From Chitinophaga sp. (lineage in GTDB: Bacteria > Bacteroidota > Bacteroidia > Chitinophagales > Chitinophagaceae), in assembly GCF_017745275.1 (NCBI RefSeq), contig NZ_JAGHZS010000005.1:372001-436000 (forward strand): 64,000 nt of DNA. The letters run 5' to 3'. A program made the position numbers and the translations under genes. How positions within the stretch are numbered: the first letter of the stretch is position 1; the number at the start of each line of letters is the position of its first letter. The notes beneath the pieces were generated by a model. It was not told where the DNA came from. It did not search any database and was given only the letters and a program-made list of their open reading frames with translations. Below are positions 33,611-42,766 of the stretch, piece after piece.

Positions 33611-34654
33611 TTATTCCTGCAATTTGTTTTTGAGAGAAGAGTCCCTGATTACCAGATCGGCGCGGAGCGTAATAGCATTGGTGTTATAGAGGTTACTGAT
33701 GCCTTTGAGGTGATTAATAAGATGGGTGGCTGCCGTATGTCCAAGGCTTTCGCCGGGATACTCAACGGTGGTGAGGTTGGGCGCTATCACCCGGCTGATA
33801 GGGTCATTATTAAAGCCGGCGAAGGCAATATCTTCCGGGATACGCAGGCCGGCGTCTTTGAGGGCCAGCATACAATATACAGCGGCGGTGTCATTGGCGG
33901 AGAAAACCGCATCGGGGCGCTTATTGACCGGTAAATCCAGTATATACCGGGCGGCATCCGTACCCGCCTGCTCTGAGAGGTGACTGGTGAGGTGCCATTT
34001 TTCTTTTACAGGTAAATGATGATCACGCAGCGCCTGCTGGTAGCCGTTGAGCCTTTCCTGGTATACATTCCGCAGCACGTTGCCACCCAGGTGCATGATC
34101 TTTGTACATCCCTGGCTGATCAGGTGTTTGGTAATATTATAAGCTGCCTCGTAATTATTAATGCCTACTGCCGTGCTTTCATCATGCTGATGAATACGGT
34201 CGAAGAACACCACCGGTATCTTCTTCTTAAAGAAAGGTTCCAGGTGCCTGATAGTTTGGGTGTTGGAAGAAAGGGAGATGAGCAGGCCGTCTACCCGCTT
34301 ATTAAACATGGTGGCCGCATTGCGTTTTTCTTTTTCTACATCCTCGAGCGACTGGGCGATGATCAGGTTGTAGCCGTGGCGGTTGGCTGCATCTTCCATA
34401 CCTGCAATGGCAGACGACATAAAGTGACTGTTCAGTCGCGGTACCAGCACGCCCAGTGTATTCGTCTGCCGGCTTCTCAGGCTGCTGGCAAAGGTGTTCG
34501 ACTGATATCCCAGTAACTGTGCCGTGTCCTCAATTTTCCTGCGGGTGCTTTTACTGATCATGGGATTGTTCTTCAACCCCCTGCTCACAGTGGCTGCAGA
34601 TACGTTCAGGTATTTGGCAATATCGTATATAGTTACTTCCCGGTCGGCTGACAT
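33611..34654 (-). CDS. LacI family transcriptional regulator
   Basis: A 347-residue repressor. The N-terminal HTH is ideal (TIYDIAKYLNVSAATVSRGL, then NNPMISKSTRRKI, hinge YQSNTFASSLRSRQTNTLG), followed by a periplasmic-binding-protein-like sugar domain (LGVLVPRLNSHFMSSAIAGM, then VVFFDRIHQHDES, PDAVFSANDTAAVYCMLAL). The length is usual. It lies between the alpha-glucuronidase operon and divergent uxuA, with operator copies on both sides. The probable inducer is a glucuronate or mannonate-pathway sugar acid. Confidence 0.93.
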   Translation of the reverse strand: MSADREVTIYDIAKYLNVSAATVSRGLKNNPMISKSTRRKIEDTAQLLGYQSNTFASSLRSRQTNTLGVLVPRLNSHFMSSAIAGMEDAANRHGYNLIIAQSLEDVEKEKRNAATMFNKRVDGLLISLSSNTQTIRHLEPFFKKKIPVVFFDRIHQHDESTAVGINNYEAAYNITKHLISQGCTKIMHLGGNVLRNVYQERLNGYQQALRDHHLPVKEKWHLTSHLSEQAGTDAARYILDLPVNKRPDAVFSANDTAAVYCMLALKDAGLRIPEDIAFAGFNNDPISRVIAPNLTTVEYPGESLGHTAATHLINHLKGISNLYNTNAITLRADLVIRDSSLKNKLQE

Positions 34655-34704
34655 TTATGATCGCTTGTTCTTCAAAGGAAATCAACTTTCTTTGAATAAA
34701 AAAA

Positions 34705-34720
34705 TGCAATCGGTTACGTA
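34705..34720. promoter_or_regulatory. LacI-type operator in the lacI-uxuA intergenic region
   Basis: TGCAATCGGTTACGTA, close to the site at 33578-33593. It lies 51 bases upstream of the lacI start and covers the place of a -33 box for uxuA (candidate -7 TATATTCG at 34736-34743). Binding here would repress uxuA and could give autoregulation of lacI. Confidence 0.62.
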
Positions 34721-34797
34721 AGGCCGGTTTTCTCTTATATTCGTTCTAACGAACCAAAGGCGATAGATACGCCTGCGGATAATTTTTACTTTTTAAG

Positions 34798-35985
34798 ATG
34801 CTTTATAAAACAGTCAATATGTTCATGCAGGAAACCATGCGTTGGTTTGGACCACACGATATTGTTCGTTTAAGCGACATCCGGCAGGCAGGATGCGAAG
34901 GGGTGGTGACCGCACTACACCAGATCCCCGTGGGTGAAGTATGGCCCATCGCGGCTATTGAGGAGCGGAAAGCGATGATTGAAAAAGAGGGAATGAGTTG
35001 GACTGTGGTAGAAAGTTTACCCGTTAGTGAAGATATTAAACGGCAAAGCGGAGATTATAAAACGCATATCGCCTATTACAAAGAAAGTTTACAAAACCTG
35101 GCTGCCTGCGGGATCAAAGTGATTACGTACAACTTTATGCCCGTGATGGATTGGGTACGTACTGACATTAGTTATACGTTGCCCTCCGGTGGTAAAGCCT
35201 TGTACTTTGAGCGCGCGGCGTTTATTGCCTTTGATCTTTTTATGTTGAAACGGCCACTCGCGGAGAACGATTATACGCCGGCAGCAATAGCTACGGCGGA
35301 GCATTGGTGGGAGACACATGCAGATGCAGAAAAACAAGCCGTATTTCAAAATGCGATGTTGGGATTGCCGGGAAGTACGGGTCGCTTTACGCCTGCTGAA
35401 ATTCTTGCGGCATTGGATTCATATAAAGGAATAGATACCGCCAGGTTAAAAGCACACCTGTTTTATTTTTTAAGAGAGGTGGTGCCGGTAGCGGAATCAC
35501 TGGGATTGAAGATGGCCGTGCATCCGGATGATCCGCCATACCCGGTATTGGGATTGCCCCGCATTGTAAGCACTGCGCAGGATTTACGGGACATAATAGC
35601 CTCCGTGCCTTCTCCTGCCAACGGGCTTTGCTTTTGTTCCGGTTCCCTGGGGGTACGCCCGGACAATGATTTGATGAGCATCATTGCGGAGCTGGGAGCG
35701 CATATTCACTTTTTGCACCTGCGCAATACGCGGCGGGATGAGCAGGGTAACTTTTTTGAAGCGGACCATTTAAACGGAGATGTGGATATGGTGGCCGTGG
35801 TGCGGGCATTGTTATTGTTGATGAAGGAAAGAAGGGTGGCGTTGCCGGTAAGACCAGATCATGGCCATCAGTTGCTGGATGATCATACCAAAACCACGTA
35901 TCCGGGCTATTCGGCCATTGGCAGGCTCAAAGGGCTGGCAGAACTGCGGGGACTGCAAAGAGGTCTCGCCAGTATATTATCTTAG
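34798..35985 (+). CDS. uxuA: Mannonate dehydratase
   Basis: A 395-residue cytosolic enzyme that dehydrates D-mannonate to 2-keto-3-deoxygluconate in hexuronate catabolism. It is a TIM barrel with metal-binding residues in MAVHPDDPPYPVLGLPRIV (His), FCSGSLGVRPDND (Cys-Ser), HFLHLRNTRRD (His) and PVRPDHGHQLLDDH (His-Gly-His). The start MQETMRWFGPHD appears at residue 11 of the reading; the first ATG at 34798 precedes it by ten residues, which is acceptable. The length is normal. It is divergent from lacI and is under the same operator type. Confidence 0.96.
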   Translation: MLYKTVNMFMQETMRWFGPHDIVRLSDIRQAGCEGVVTALHQIPVGEVWPIAAIEERKAMIEKEGMSWTVVESLPVSEDIKRQSGDYKTHIAYYKESLQNLAACGIKVITYNFMPVMDWVRTDISYTLPSGGKALYFERAAFIAFDLFMLKRPLAENDYTPAAIATAEHWWETHADAEKQAVFQNAMLGLPGSTGRFTPAEILAALDSYKGIDTARLKAHLFYFLREVVPVAESLGLKMAVHPDDPPYPVLGLPRIVSTAQDLRDIIASVPSPANGLCFCSGSLGVRPDNDLMSIIAELGAHIHFLHLRNTRRDEQGNFFEADHLNGDVDMVAVVRALLLLMKERRVALPVRPDHGHQLLDDHTKTTYPGYSAIGRLKGLAELRGLQRGLASILS

Positions 35986-36114
35986 CTAAAGCCGCCGCGT
36001 ACGCACATCTACACAGGTTTTTCCATAGCGCTAATGGTCTTATCAATGATGTTGTTGAAAAAGGAGGTATTTTGCAGGTTGATTCAGACTATAAATTTGA
36101 TAAATAGTATTAAT

Positions 36115-36420
36115 ATGTCCATAGGAGAAAATGTAAATGCCAACCAGAGCGGAGATCCATATGAAAATTTTCGGTCGTTGTTACAGCAGTCCATCGTATT
36201 TCCCACTGAGTATACTTTTAAGTTCATTATAAAAGCAGAAGAGGCGAAGATAGCGGAGCTGAAGGCAATGTTTGCTGATGTAGCGGCAAAGATCACGGAA
36301 ACCAATTCTTCCGGCGGAAAATATAAATCATTTACGGTGCTGGTGCCTGTGCAGAATGAAGAAGAAGTGATTACTTATTACAAGCAGGTATCCACGATCG
36401 ATTCCGTAATTATGTTATAA
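36115..36420 (+). CDS. DUF493 family protein
   Basis: A 101-residue protein of the DUF493/YbeD family (ferredoxin-like fold, sometimes linked to lipoate or ACT-like regulation). The ATG at 36115 (MSIGENVNANQ) is preferred over the long upstream ATG at 36034, as it gives the family size. Characteristic parts: YTFKFIIKAEEAKIAELKAM, ETNSSGGKYKSFTVLVPVQN and EEVITYYKQVSTIDSVIML. The function is not known. It is on its own between uxuA and YceI. Confidence 0.8.
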   Translation: MSIGENVNANQSGDPYENFRSLLQQSIVFPTEYTFKFIIKAEEAKIAELKAMFADVAAKITETNSSGGKYKSFTVLVPVQNEEEVITYYKQVSTIDSVIML

Positions 36421-36545
36421 GGAATGGTGTGAGAGTGGGGTGTAAAGGAATTGTTATAATATTGACATTTTTCAATGTATTGCATGGTTGAATACGCCAA
36501 AATCACTACTTTCGTTGCCTTATATATAATAGCTAATCGAAATTT

Positions 36546-37217
36546 ATGAAGCAAACAGTACCAGCTTTAGCCCTGCTGCTTTCCTTGGCAGCCTGCGGTG
36601 GTGCTTCGACTGAACAGACGAAGACCGAAGAAAAAAAAGAAGCAGCTGCCACTACCGGCGCAGCTTATGCAATTGACACTGTAGCCAGCGCCGTACAATG
36701 GCGTGCAACCCACAAAGGTGGTTTTGCTCCACGCTTTGGTGTAATCAAAGTAACAAATGGTAGCCTCAACGTTGACAACGGTGCTGTTACCGGTGGTAGC
36801 TTTGATGTAAACATGAACAGCCTGACTACTGATCCTGCTGCTGTAACTGAAGCAGGTAAAAAGTCAACCGACCTGGATGGTCACCTGAAAAGCGGTGATT
36901 TCTTTGATGTAGCAAAGTATCCATCTGCTAAATTCGTTATCACTGCTGTTGCTCCTTACGATAGCGCTAAACAGAAAAGCCTGTTGCCTGGTGCTACTAA
37001 CCTGATCAGCGGTAACCTGACACTGAAAGACAGCACCCTGAACATCACTTTCCCTGCACAAATCGCAGTAAACGGCAACGATGTTACCGCTAATGCTAAA
37101 TTTGTGATCGACAGATCTGCATGGGGTATCAGCTACAAAACAGAAGGTAGCCCTGAAAACTGGATGATCAGCAAAGAAGTTGAAATTGGTTTCAGCGTAA
37201 AAGGAACTAAAAAATAA
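36546..37217 (+). CDS. YceI family lipoprotein (lipocalin-like)
   Basis: A 223-residue exported protein with a lipobox at SLAAC (LLLSLAACG) and a Glu/Lys-rich linker (EQTKTEEKKEAAATT). The mature part is the YceI fold that binds isoprenoid or fatty-acid chains in a beta barrel: IDTVASAVQWRATHK near the start, DLDGHLKSGDFFDVAKYPSA in the middle and WGISYKTEGSPENWMI at the end. It is the normal length. A -7-like TACTTTCG is at 36507-36514. A strong terminator follows the gene, so it is a single-gene transcript. Confidence 0.92.
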   Translation: MKQTVPALALLLSLAACGGASTEQTKTEEKKEAAATTGAAYAIDTVASAVQWRATHKGGFAPRFGVIKVTNGSLNVDNGAVTGGSFDVNMNSLTTDPAAVTEAGKKSTDLDGHLKSGDFFDVAKYPSAKFVITAVAPYDSAKQKSLLPGATNLISGNLTLKDSTLNITFPAQIAVNGNDVTANAKFVIDRSAWGISYKTEGSPENWMISKEVEIGFSVKGTKK

Positions 37218-37247
37218 TTCAACTGCGCAAGCAATTGTATGGAATAG

Positions 37248-37284
37248 AAAGCGCCCCGCAGTAATTGCTGCGGGGCGCTTTTTT
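37248..37284 (+). terminator. Terminator of the YceI gene
   Basis: A perfect 14-pair GC-rich stem (AAAGCGCCCCGCAG with CTGCGGGGCGCTTT), a six-base loop (TAATTG) and a run of T residues at 37279-37284. It separates the YceI gene from the sigma factor gene. Confidence 0.9.
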
Positions 37285-37396
37285 GCATAAGAAAATCACA
37301 GGGAGCCCCTCACAGCCACCAGCTTATGCCTGTATTGTATTTTAATTTTTTTATCATTACCTTGGTTCAATTGCTTCAAAACAATTTCGTCAAGCC

Positions 37397-37984
37397 ATGG
37401 GAGATCCGGCAGAGGAAGGGCATAAAGCCGCCACGTTATTACAGCAGGAGGTTACCGGGCTGGAGCTGGTATTCAAAGAATGCTACGCCATTCTCCTTGC
37501 TTACGCCTGCAAGTATGTATTGCGCGAAACCGCTGAAGACATTGTGCAGGATGTTTTTGTACAACTACACCGTAAAGGCACCCTGCACATAACCACCAAT
37601 ATTAAAAGTTACCTTTTTCGTAGTATCCACAATAGTTGCCTGGACTATATTAAACACCAGGCAGTACACCAGCGTTATGTAAATGCGTCGCTGCCGGCAC
37701 TCACGGCGGCAGAACTGGACTATTTCAGTCCGGATGGCGGCAGGCAAAGCCTGTTGGAACTGGATCACCTTGAAGTCAGTGTATGGCAGGCCATAGAAGC
37801 ATTACCGCCCAAATGCCGGGAAGTAGTGAAACTCCGCTACCAGCAAGGACTCAAAACCGGCGAGATATCCGAAGCCATGGGCATTTCTTCCCGTACGGTG
37901 GAAACACAGTTATATAAGGCCATTAAGCAGTTGAGAGGAATGATACGACGTACTAACCTCCTGTTTTCCTTTATCATCATGTAG
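37397..37984 (+). CDS. ECF-type RNA polymerase sigma-70 factor
   Basis: A 195-residue sigma factor. Region 2 is AYACKYVLRETAEDIVQDVF, then VQLHRKGTLHITTNIKSYLF. Region 4 is IEALPPKCREVVKLRYQQGL, then KTGEISEAMGISSRTVETQL with the DNA-binding HTH. The length is typical of the Bacteroidota ECF group. It lies 90 bases ahead of FecR and further from SusC/SusD, the standard arrangement for a cell-surface signalling system in which FecR frees the sigma factor when SusC binds its ligand. Confidence 0.93.
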   Translation: MGDPAEEGHKAATLLQQEVTGLELVFKECYAILLAYACKYVLRETAEDIVQDVFVQLHRKGTLHITTNIKSYLFRSIHNSCLDYIKHQAVHQRYVNASLPALTAAELDYFSPDGGRQSLLELDHLEVSVWQAIEALPPKCREVVKLRYQQGLKTGEISEAMGISSRTVETQLYKAIKQLRGMIRRTNLLFSFIIM

Positions 37985-38073
37985 CAGGCTGCCTTCACAT
38001 TTTTTTTATTTTTCTAAAAAAAAATGAAAAAAGCATACGTAGATATTCTCTCCTTGTCGTCTAAATAAGTGAC

Positions 38074-39054
38074 ATGTCACAAAACAATACTAACGATTTG
38101 GATTATACGATTTTAATCAGGTTCATAGATGGGCAAACAACGCCGGAAGAAACGGCGGCAGTTACCGAATGGTTAGCCGCTTCCCCCGATAACCAGGCCC
38201 TGTATTTCCAGGTGAAAGATATCTTTGACCAGCAGTTAGCCAGCAGCATTACACCTGTTGAAGCTGACCAAAGCTGGGAAAAGGTGATAACACAGCTGGG
38301 AGCAGAACGCAGTGTTCCGGTAAGACGGCTTGGCTGGATGAAATATGCCGCCGCTGTGTTGGCACTGTTACTGGTTGGTGGCGCTGGTATTTACCTGTGG
38401 AGGAAAAGCAATACCCCGCCTGCGCCAATGGCTACACTGGTATCGAAAAAAAATACGGTGCAAACGATCCTTTTACCGGACAGTACACGTATATGGGTGA
38501 AGCCCGGAGGAAGCGTGAAAATGAAGGAAGGCCCAAATGAAAATACACGTGAAGTATGGCTGGAAGGAACCGCTTATTTCGAAGTAGTGAAAAAAGCCGC
38601 CGTACCATTTACAGTACATGTACCGGACATGACAGTGACGGTACTGGGTACTGCTTTCACCATCAACGATCGTCTTCAACACCCGGCGGTAATGGTAAAT
38701 TCCGGCCTGGTTAAAGCCACTGCTTTCAATAAAGAACTATTGGTGCATCCCGGTGAAAGAGGAATGGTGACCGATAGCCTGTTACGGATAGATCACGTTA
38801 ATCCACAGTTATATGCTGCGTGGAAAGACGGCGACTATAAATTTGAAGAAACTTCGATAGAAGAAATCAGGGAATTGTTGCTCGCGAATTACGGGTATGA
38901 AGTGGCAGTGATACAGCCACAAAAATTCCGCGGTACCCGTATCAGCGGACATGTATTGATCACAGATGAAAATAGTTTATGTAAAGTTTTGGGCGCCATG
39001 CTGAATGCCTCCGTGCGGAAAGATGGCTACCGGATTATTATTCAACCAAAGTAA
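38074..39054 (+). CDS. FecR family anti-sigma regulator
   Basis: A 326-residue membrane regulator. It has an N-terminal cytoplasmic part (about 85 residues) with the DUF4880-like helix, a TM helix (YAAAVLALLLVGGAGIYLW), the FecR domain (VWLEGTAYFEVVKKAAVPF, then VHVPDMTVTVLGTAFTI, MVNSGLVKATAFNKELLVHP) and a C-terminal DUF4974 segment (YKFEETSIEEIRELLLANYG). It holds the sigma factor at the membrane and reads the N-terminal domain of SusC in the periplasm. The length is normal. Confidence 0.94.
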   Translation: MSQNNTNDLDYTILIRFIDGQTTPEETAAVTEWLAASPDNQALYFQVKDIFDQQLASSITPVEADQSWEKVITQLGAERSVPVRRLGWMKYAAAVLALLLVGGAGIYLWRKSNTPPAPMATLVSKKNTVQTILLPDSTRIWVKPGGSVKMKEGPNENTREVWLEGTAYFEVVKKAAVPFTVHVPDMTVTVLGTAFTINDRLQHPAVMVNSGLVKATAFNKELLVHPGERGMVTDSLLRIDHVNPQLYAAWKDGDYKFEETSIEEIRELLLANYGYEVAVIQPQKFRGTRISGHVLITDENSLCKVLGAMLNASVRKDGYRIIIQPK

Positions 39055-39302
39055 GTTTCAATTTAAAAATGTATCGTCAAATGCCTGTCAGTTAAGTTGG
39101 TAATCTGAATTTTGCTGCATTGAAAATCCTAATGTTGCCGCCTGGTGATACCAGTTGGACAACATTGTACGCCGCGTTCGATGAAATACTTATCTTGTTA
39201 CGACCGTCAGCCATTACGTCCACGCGTACCAGGCTGCAATTGCAAAAACCATATTATTAACAACAGTGACAATTAACAACGAAATACACAGGTATTGTCT
39301 GA

Positions 39303-39338
39303 AGTCTTTAACCAAAATATGTAGTCTTTAACCAAAAT
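39303..39338 (+). repeat. Short tandem repeat ahead of susC
   Basis: AGTCTTTAACCAAAAT occurs at 39303-39318 and again at 39323-39338, a 20-base period, the second ending nine bases before the SusC ATG. The 294-base gap between fecR and susC shows nothing else that I recognise. It may be a regulator site or act in the leader. Confidence 0.45.
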
Positions 39339-39347
39339 TTATTCGTT

Positions 39348-42300
39348 ATGAAATTTGGATCTCTACGGCATTGCCTGAAGGGAGTGGCTGGTCTATGCTT
39401 TGTACTGAGTGCGATAACCCCGCCCTTACATGCACAGGACGCAATGGCGGGCATCGAAACGCCAACCAACCAGGAACGTGGCCGGAGCAGTCCTTCTGAA
39501 AGAGGAAGCAGCACGCAAATGATTCCACTGAAGGATGCCCTCGAAAAAATATATTCGAAATATCAACTCAGGATCGCCCACAATGAAAAGTATACAAAAG
39601 ATATTTTGTTACCCGACAAAATATTGAGAATGGACGCCGAAAACGTGGTGCCCTTTCTCCAGAAAACATTACTGGGACATAACCTTAGCCTGAGCCCCAT
39701 GGGCCCATCACAATATGTGATTACTCCTGCGGAGAACCGTACACCCGCGCCTGTACGAAAACCGGCTGTAAAACTAAAAGTATCCGGTACGGTAAAAGAC
39801 AAGCTGGGTGCACCCCTGGTAGGGGTGACCGTAAAAGTCCAGGGAACACCCACCGGTACTACCACCAACGATAAAGGGTATTACGAACTGGACGTGGACC
39901 CCACCGATGTACTCGAATTTTCTTACATCGGTTATCAGCCCCAACAGATCGCCGTAAGGAATAAAGTAGATATCAATGTGGAAATGCTGGCGAAAGAAGG
40001 GGGCCTGAATGAAGTGGTGGTAGTAGGTTTCGGTGCACAAAAGAAAATCAGCCTCGTAGGTGCACAGTCTACCATTAAGCCGGAAGAACTGAAGCTGCCG
40101 GTACGCAGTCTTACCAATGCATTGGGCGGACGCCTCGCCGGCATTGTTGCCGTGCAAAGAAGTGGTGAACCCGGCTATGATGGCTCCGATATCTGGATAC
40201 GCGGTATCTCTACCTTCGGCTCCAGTCCACGTGGCCCACTCATCATCGTGGATGGTGTTCCCGATCGTAGCATCAACGACCTTGATCCCGAAGATATCGC
40301 CAGTTTTACGGTATTGAAAGATGCCTCAGCCACCGCTGTGTATGGTACCCGTGGCGCCAACGGCGTTATCCTCGTTAACACCAAAACAGGAAGACCCGGT
40401 AAACCACAAATCAATGTGGAACTTAACCAGGCCATCACGAAATTTTCGCAGTTGCCGAAATTTGTAGATGCACCCACCTTTATGCACCTGTATAATGAAG
40501 GCTTGGAAATGAGAGGCAGAACACCATTGTATTCAGAAGAGACAATACAAAAACATGCCTCCGGCGAAGATCCGGACCTGTACCCAAACGTAGATTGGTT
40601 CAAAGTACTGTTCAATAAATGGGGGCAGAGCAGAAGAGCCAACCTCAACGTAAAAGGAGGTTCTGAATTTGCTACATACTATATTTCTGCAGGATATTAC
40701 TCAGAAACAGGGTTGCTGAAAAGCGATCATGTGCAATCCTATAATTCAGATATTAAACTGGACCGGTATAATTTCACCACTAACGTAGACGCTAATATCA
40801 CCAAAACAACCAAACTGGAATTAGGCGTTAATGGTTATATCATCAACAGCAATTATCCGGGTATTGGTACCAACGCTTTATTTGACCTGGCTACACAGGT
40901 GCCACCACACCTGATTCCACCACAATATTCTAACGGGGAATGGCCTAAAATACCCAATGGTAGCTATCCCAGCCCCTATCGAAATCTTACGCAATCGGGT
41001 TATGCTACGGAATACCGGAACACCGTCCGTTCTAATATCCGCCTAAGGCAAAATTTTGATTTCATCTTAAAAGGCCTGTCGGCCACCAGCATGTTTGCGT
41101 TTGACGCCTATGGCTGGAATAACCTGAACCGGAAAAGAGAGGTACAAACCTATTATGCCACTGGTCGGGATTCCGCCGGCAACCTGATCACCAAAGTAGT
41201 AGATCCCGGATCCAACGTACTGGGTTTTGAAGTGTCCAGGGGAGGTAACCGTCGCTTCTATACGGAAACTGCCCTGAACTACGCCAATAAATTCGGCGAT
41301 CATGATGTATCCGGTTTGTTATTGTATAACCAGTCCGACTATATCAATGCAGATGCCGGTAGCCTGATTGAATCTATCCCTTACCGCATCAGGGGCCTGA
41401 GTGGACGTGGTACCTATGGCTATAAGAACCGTTACTTTGCCGAAGTGAATTTTGGTTATAACGGCTCCGAAAACTTTACACCGCGGAAGCGATATGGATT
41501 GTTCCCTTCTTATGGTGTGGGCTGGGTAGTTTCTAATGAAAACTTCTTCGCTCCATTGAGTCATGTATTAAGTTACTTTAAACTCCGCTATACCTACGGT
41601 TTGTCTGGTAACAGTAACACCGGCTCCCGCTTCCTCTTCCTGACCAGGATTAAGGCCGATGACGGGTTGGGTTACACCTTCGGTGTACCAGGCAACACCA
41701 CCTGGGCACGTGGCCTGCAGGAAGACCAGATTGGATCAGAAGTAAGCTGGGAAACCGGTAAACGGCAAAACCTGGGTATTGAAATAAAGGCCTTCCATGA
41801 TGAGTTATCCCTGATTGTGGAATTGTTCCAGGAACGCAGAACAGGTATCCTCTTAAGAAAGTACGATATCCCTTACGCTTCCGGCTATACGACCGACAAT
41901 ATCCCGTATAGTAATATTGGTATTACCGAGAACAAGGGTATTGATGTTACCCTCGAGTATAACAAATCATTTTCCAAAGGTTATTGGGCGGCCTTCCGGG
42001 GTAACTTCAACTTCAACATCAACAAAGATGTATATGATGGATTACCACCATGGCAGTATCCTTGGCTGAACCGCACCGGTCATCCTATTGATCAGCGCTT
42101 TGGATATGTAGCCCTCGGCTTGTTTTCTGATTCCGCAGATATTACCAAGTCGGCCAAACAGGCTGGAGATGTACGTCCCGGTGATATTAAATATAAAGAC
42201 CTGAACGGCGATGGACAAATCAACAGCTACGATCAGCAGGCCATTGGTTATGGTTCCGTACCACGCATTGTATATGGATTGAACTTCAGCGCAGGCGCCA

Positions 42301-42755
42301 AAGGATTTGATCTGAGCCTGTTTTTCCAGGGAGTAGCGATGGTCGACTTTATGTATAGCGGCGGCCATGCCACCAATCCCTTCTATGAAGGACCTACTAT
42401 CGGTAACCTGTATACAGTGGCTACTGATCGCTGGACACCGGATAATCCCAATACACGGCCTTTCTACCCAAGAATGTCAACCCGCCAGGATATCACCACC
42501 AACTATTATGAAAGTACCTGGTGGATTAAACGTGCGGACTATATCCGCCTGAAAAGTGCGGAGCTGGGCTATACATTTAATGATAAAGGATTACAACGGT
42601 TTGGCCTGAAGAATGTCCGTACCTACGTGAATGGTACCAACCTCTTTACTATTTCACCCTGGAAAATATGGGACCCGGAATTGGGCGATGGAAGAGGAAC
42701 AGCGTATCCTAACATGACCACTTTCAACTTTGGTGTCCGGGCTAATTTCAAATAA
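39348..42755 (+). CDS. SusC/RagA family TonB-linked outer-membrane protein with STN domain
   Basis: An 1135-residue outer-membrane transporter. In order: a signal peptide (about residues 1-30), an STN domain at about 57-127 (MIPLKDALEKIYSKYQLRIA), a CarboxypepD_reg-like domain (VSGTVKDKLGAPLVGVTVKV), a plug beginning at GGLNEVVVVGFGAQKK with the motif GTRGANGVILVNTK, and a beta barrel to the end (FNFGVRANFK). The STN domain is what the FecR/ECF sigma pair needs for trans-envelope signalling. It is 11 bases upstream of SusD. The ligand is not predictable by eye; the flanking enzymes suggest a hexuronate- or galactose-containing glycan. Confidence 0.95.
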   Translation: MKFGSLRHCLKGVAGLCFVLSAITPPLHAQDAMAGIETPTNQERGRSSPSERGSSTQMIPLKDALEKIYSKYQLRIAHNEKYTKDILLPDKILRMDAENVVPFLQKTLLGHNLSLSPMGPSQYVITPAENRTPAPVRKPAVKLKVSGTVKDKLGAPLVGVTVKVQGTPTGTTTNDKGYYELDVDPTDVLEFSYIGYQPQQIAVRNKVDINVEMLAKEGGLNEVVVVGFGAQKKISLVGAQSTIKPEELKLPVRSLTNALGGRLAGIVAVQRSGEPGYDGSDIWIRGISTFGSSPRGPLIIVDGVPDRSINDLDPEDIASFTVLKDASATAVYGTRGANGVILVNTKTGRPGKPQINVELNQAITKFSQLPKFVDAPTFMHLYNEGLEMRGRTPLYSEETIQKHASGEDPDLYPNVDWFKVLFNKWGQSRRANLNVKGGSEFATYYISAGYYSETGLLKSDHVQSYNSDIKLDRYNFTTNVDANITKTTKLELGVNGYIINSNYPGIGTNALFDLATQVPPHLIPPQYSNGEWPKIPNGSYPSPYRNLTQSGYATEYRNTVRSNIRLRQNFDFILKGLSATSMFAFDAYGWNNLNRKREVQTYYATGRDSAGNLITKVVDPGSNVLGFEVSRGGNRRFYTETALNYANKFGDHDVSGLLLYNQSDYINADAGSLIESIPYRIRGLSGRGTYGYKNRYFAEVNFGYNGSENFTPRKRYGLFPSYGVGWVVSNENFFAPLSHVLSYFKLRYTYGLSGNSNTGSRFLFLTRIKADDGLGYTFGVPGNTTWARGLQEDQIGSEVSWETGKRQNLGIEIKAFHDELSLIVELFQERRTGILLRKYDIPYASGYTTDNIPYSNIGITENKGIDVTLEYNKSFSKGYWAAFRGNFNFNINKDVYDGLPPWQYPWLNRTGHPIDQRFGYVALGLFSDSADITKSAKQAGDVRPGDIKYKDLNGDGQINSYDQQAIGYGSVPRIVYGLNFSAGAKGFDLSLFFQGVAMVDFMYSGGHATNPFYEGPTIGNLYTVATDRWTPDNPNTRPFYPRMSTRQDITTNYYESTWWIKRADYIRLKSAELGYTFNDKGLQRFGLKNVRTYVNGTNLFTISPWKIWDPELGDGRGTAYPNMTTFNFGVRANFK

Positions 42756-42766
42756 AACGCACGATT

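Noticed and set aside
36487..36514. A promoter for YceI made of GTTG and TACTTTCG
   Set aside because: The spacer is only 16 bases against 20 in the clear promoters; the -7 part alone is noted in the gene entry.
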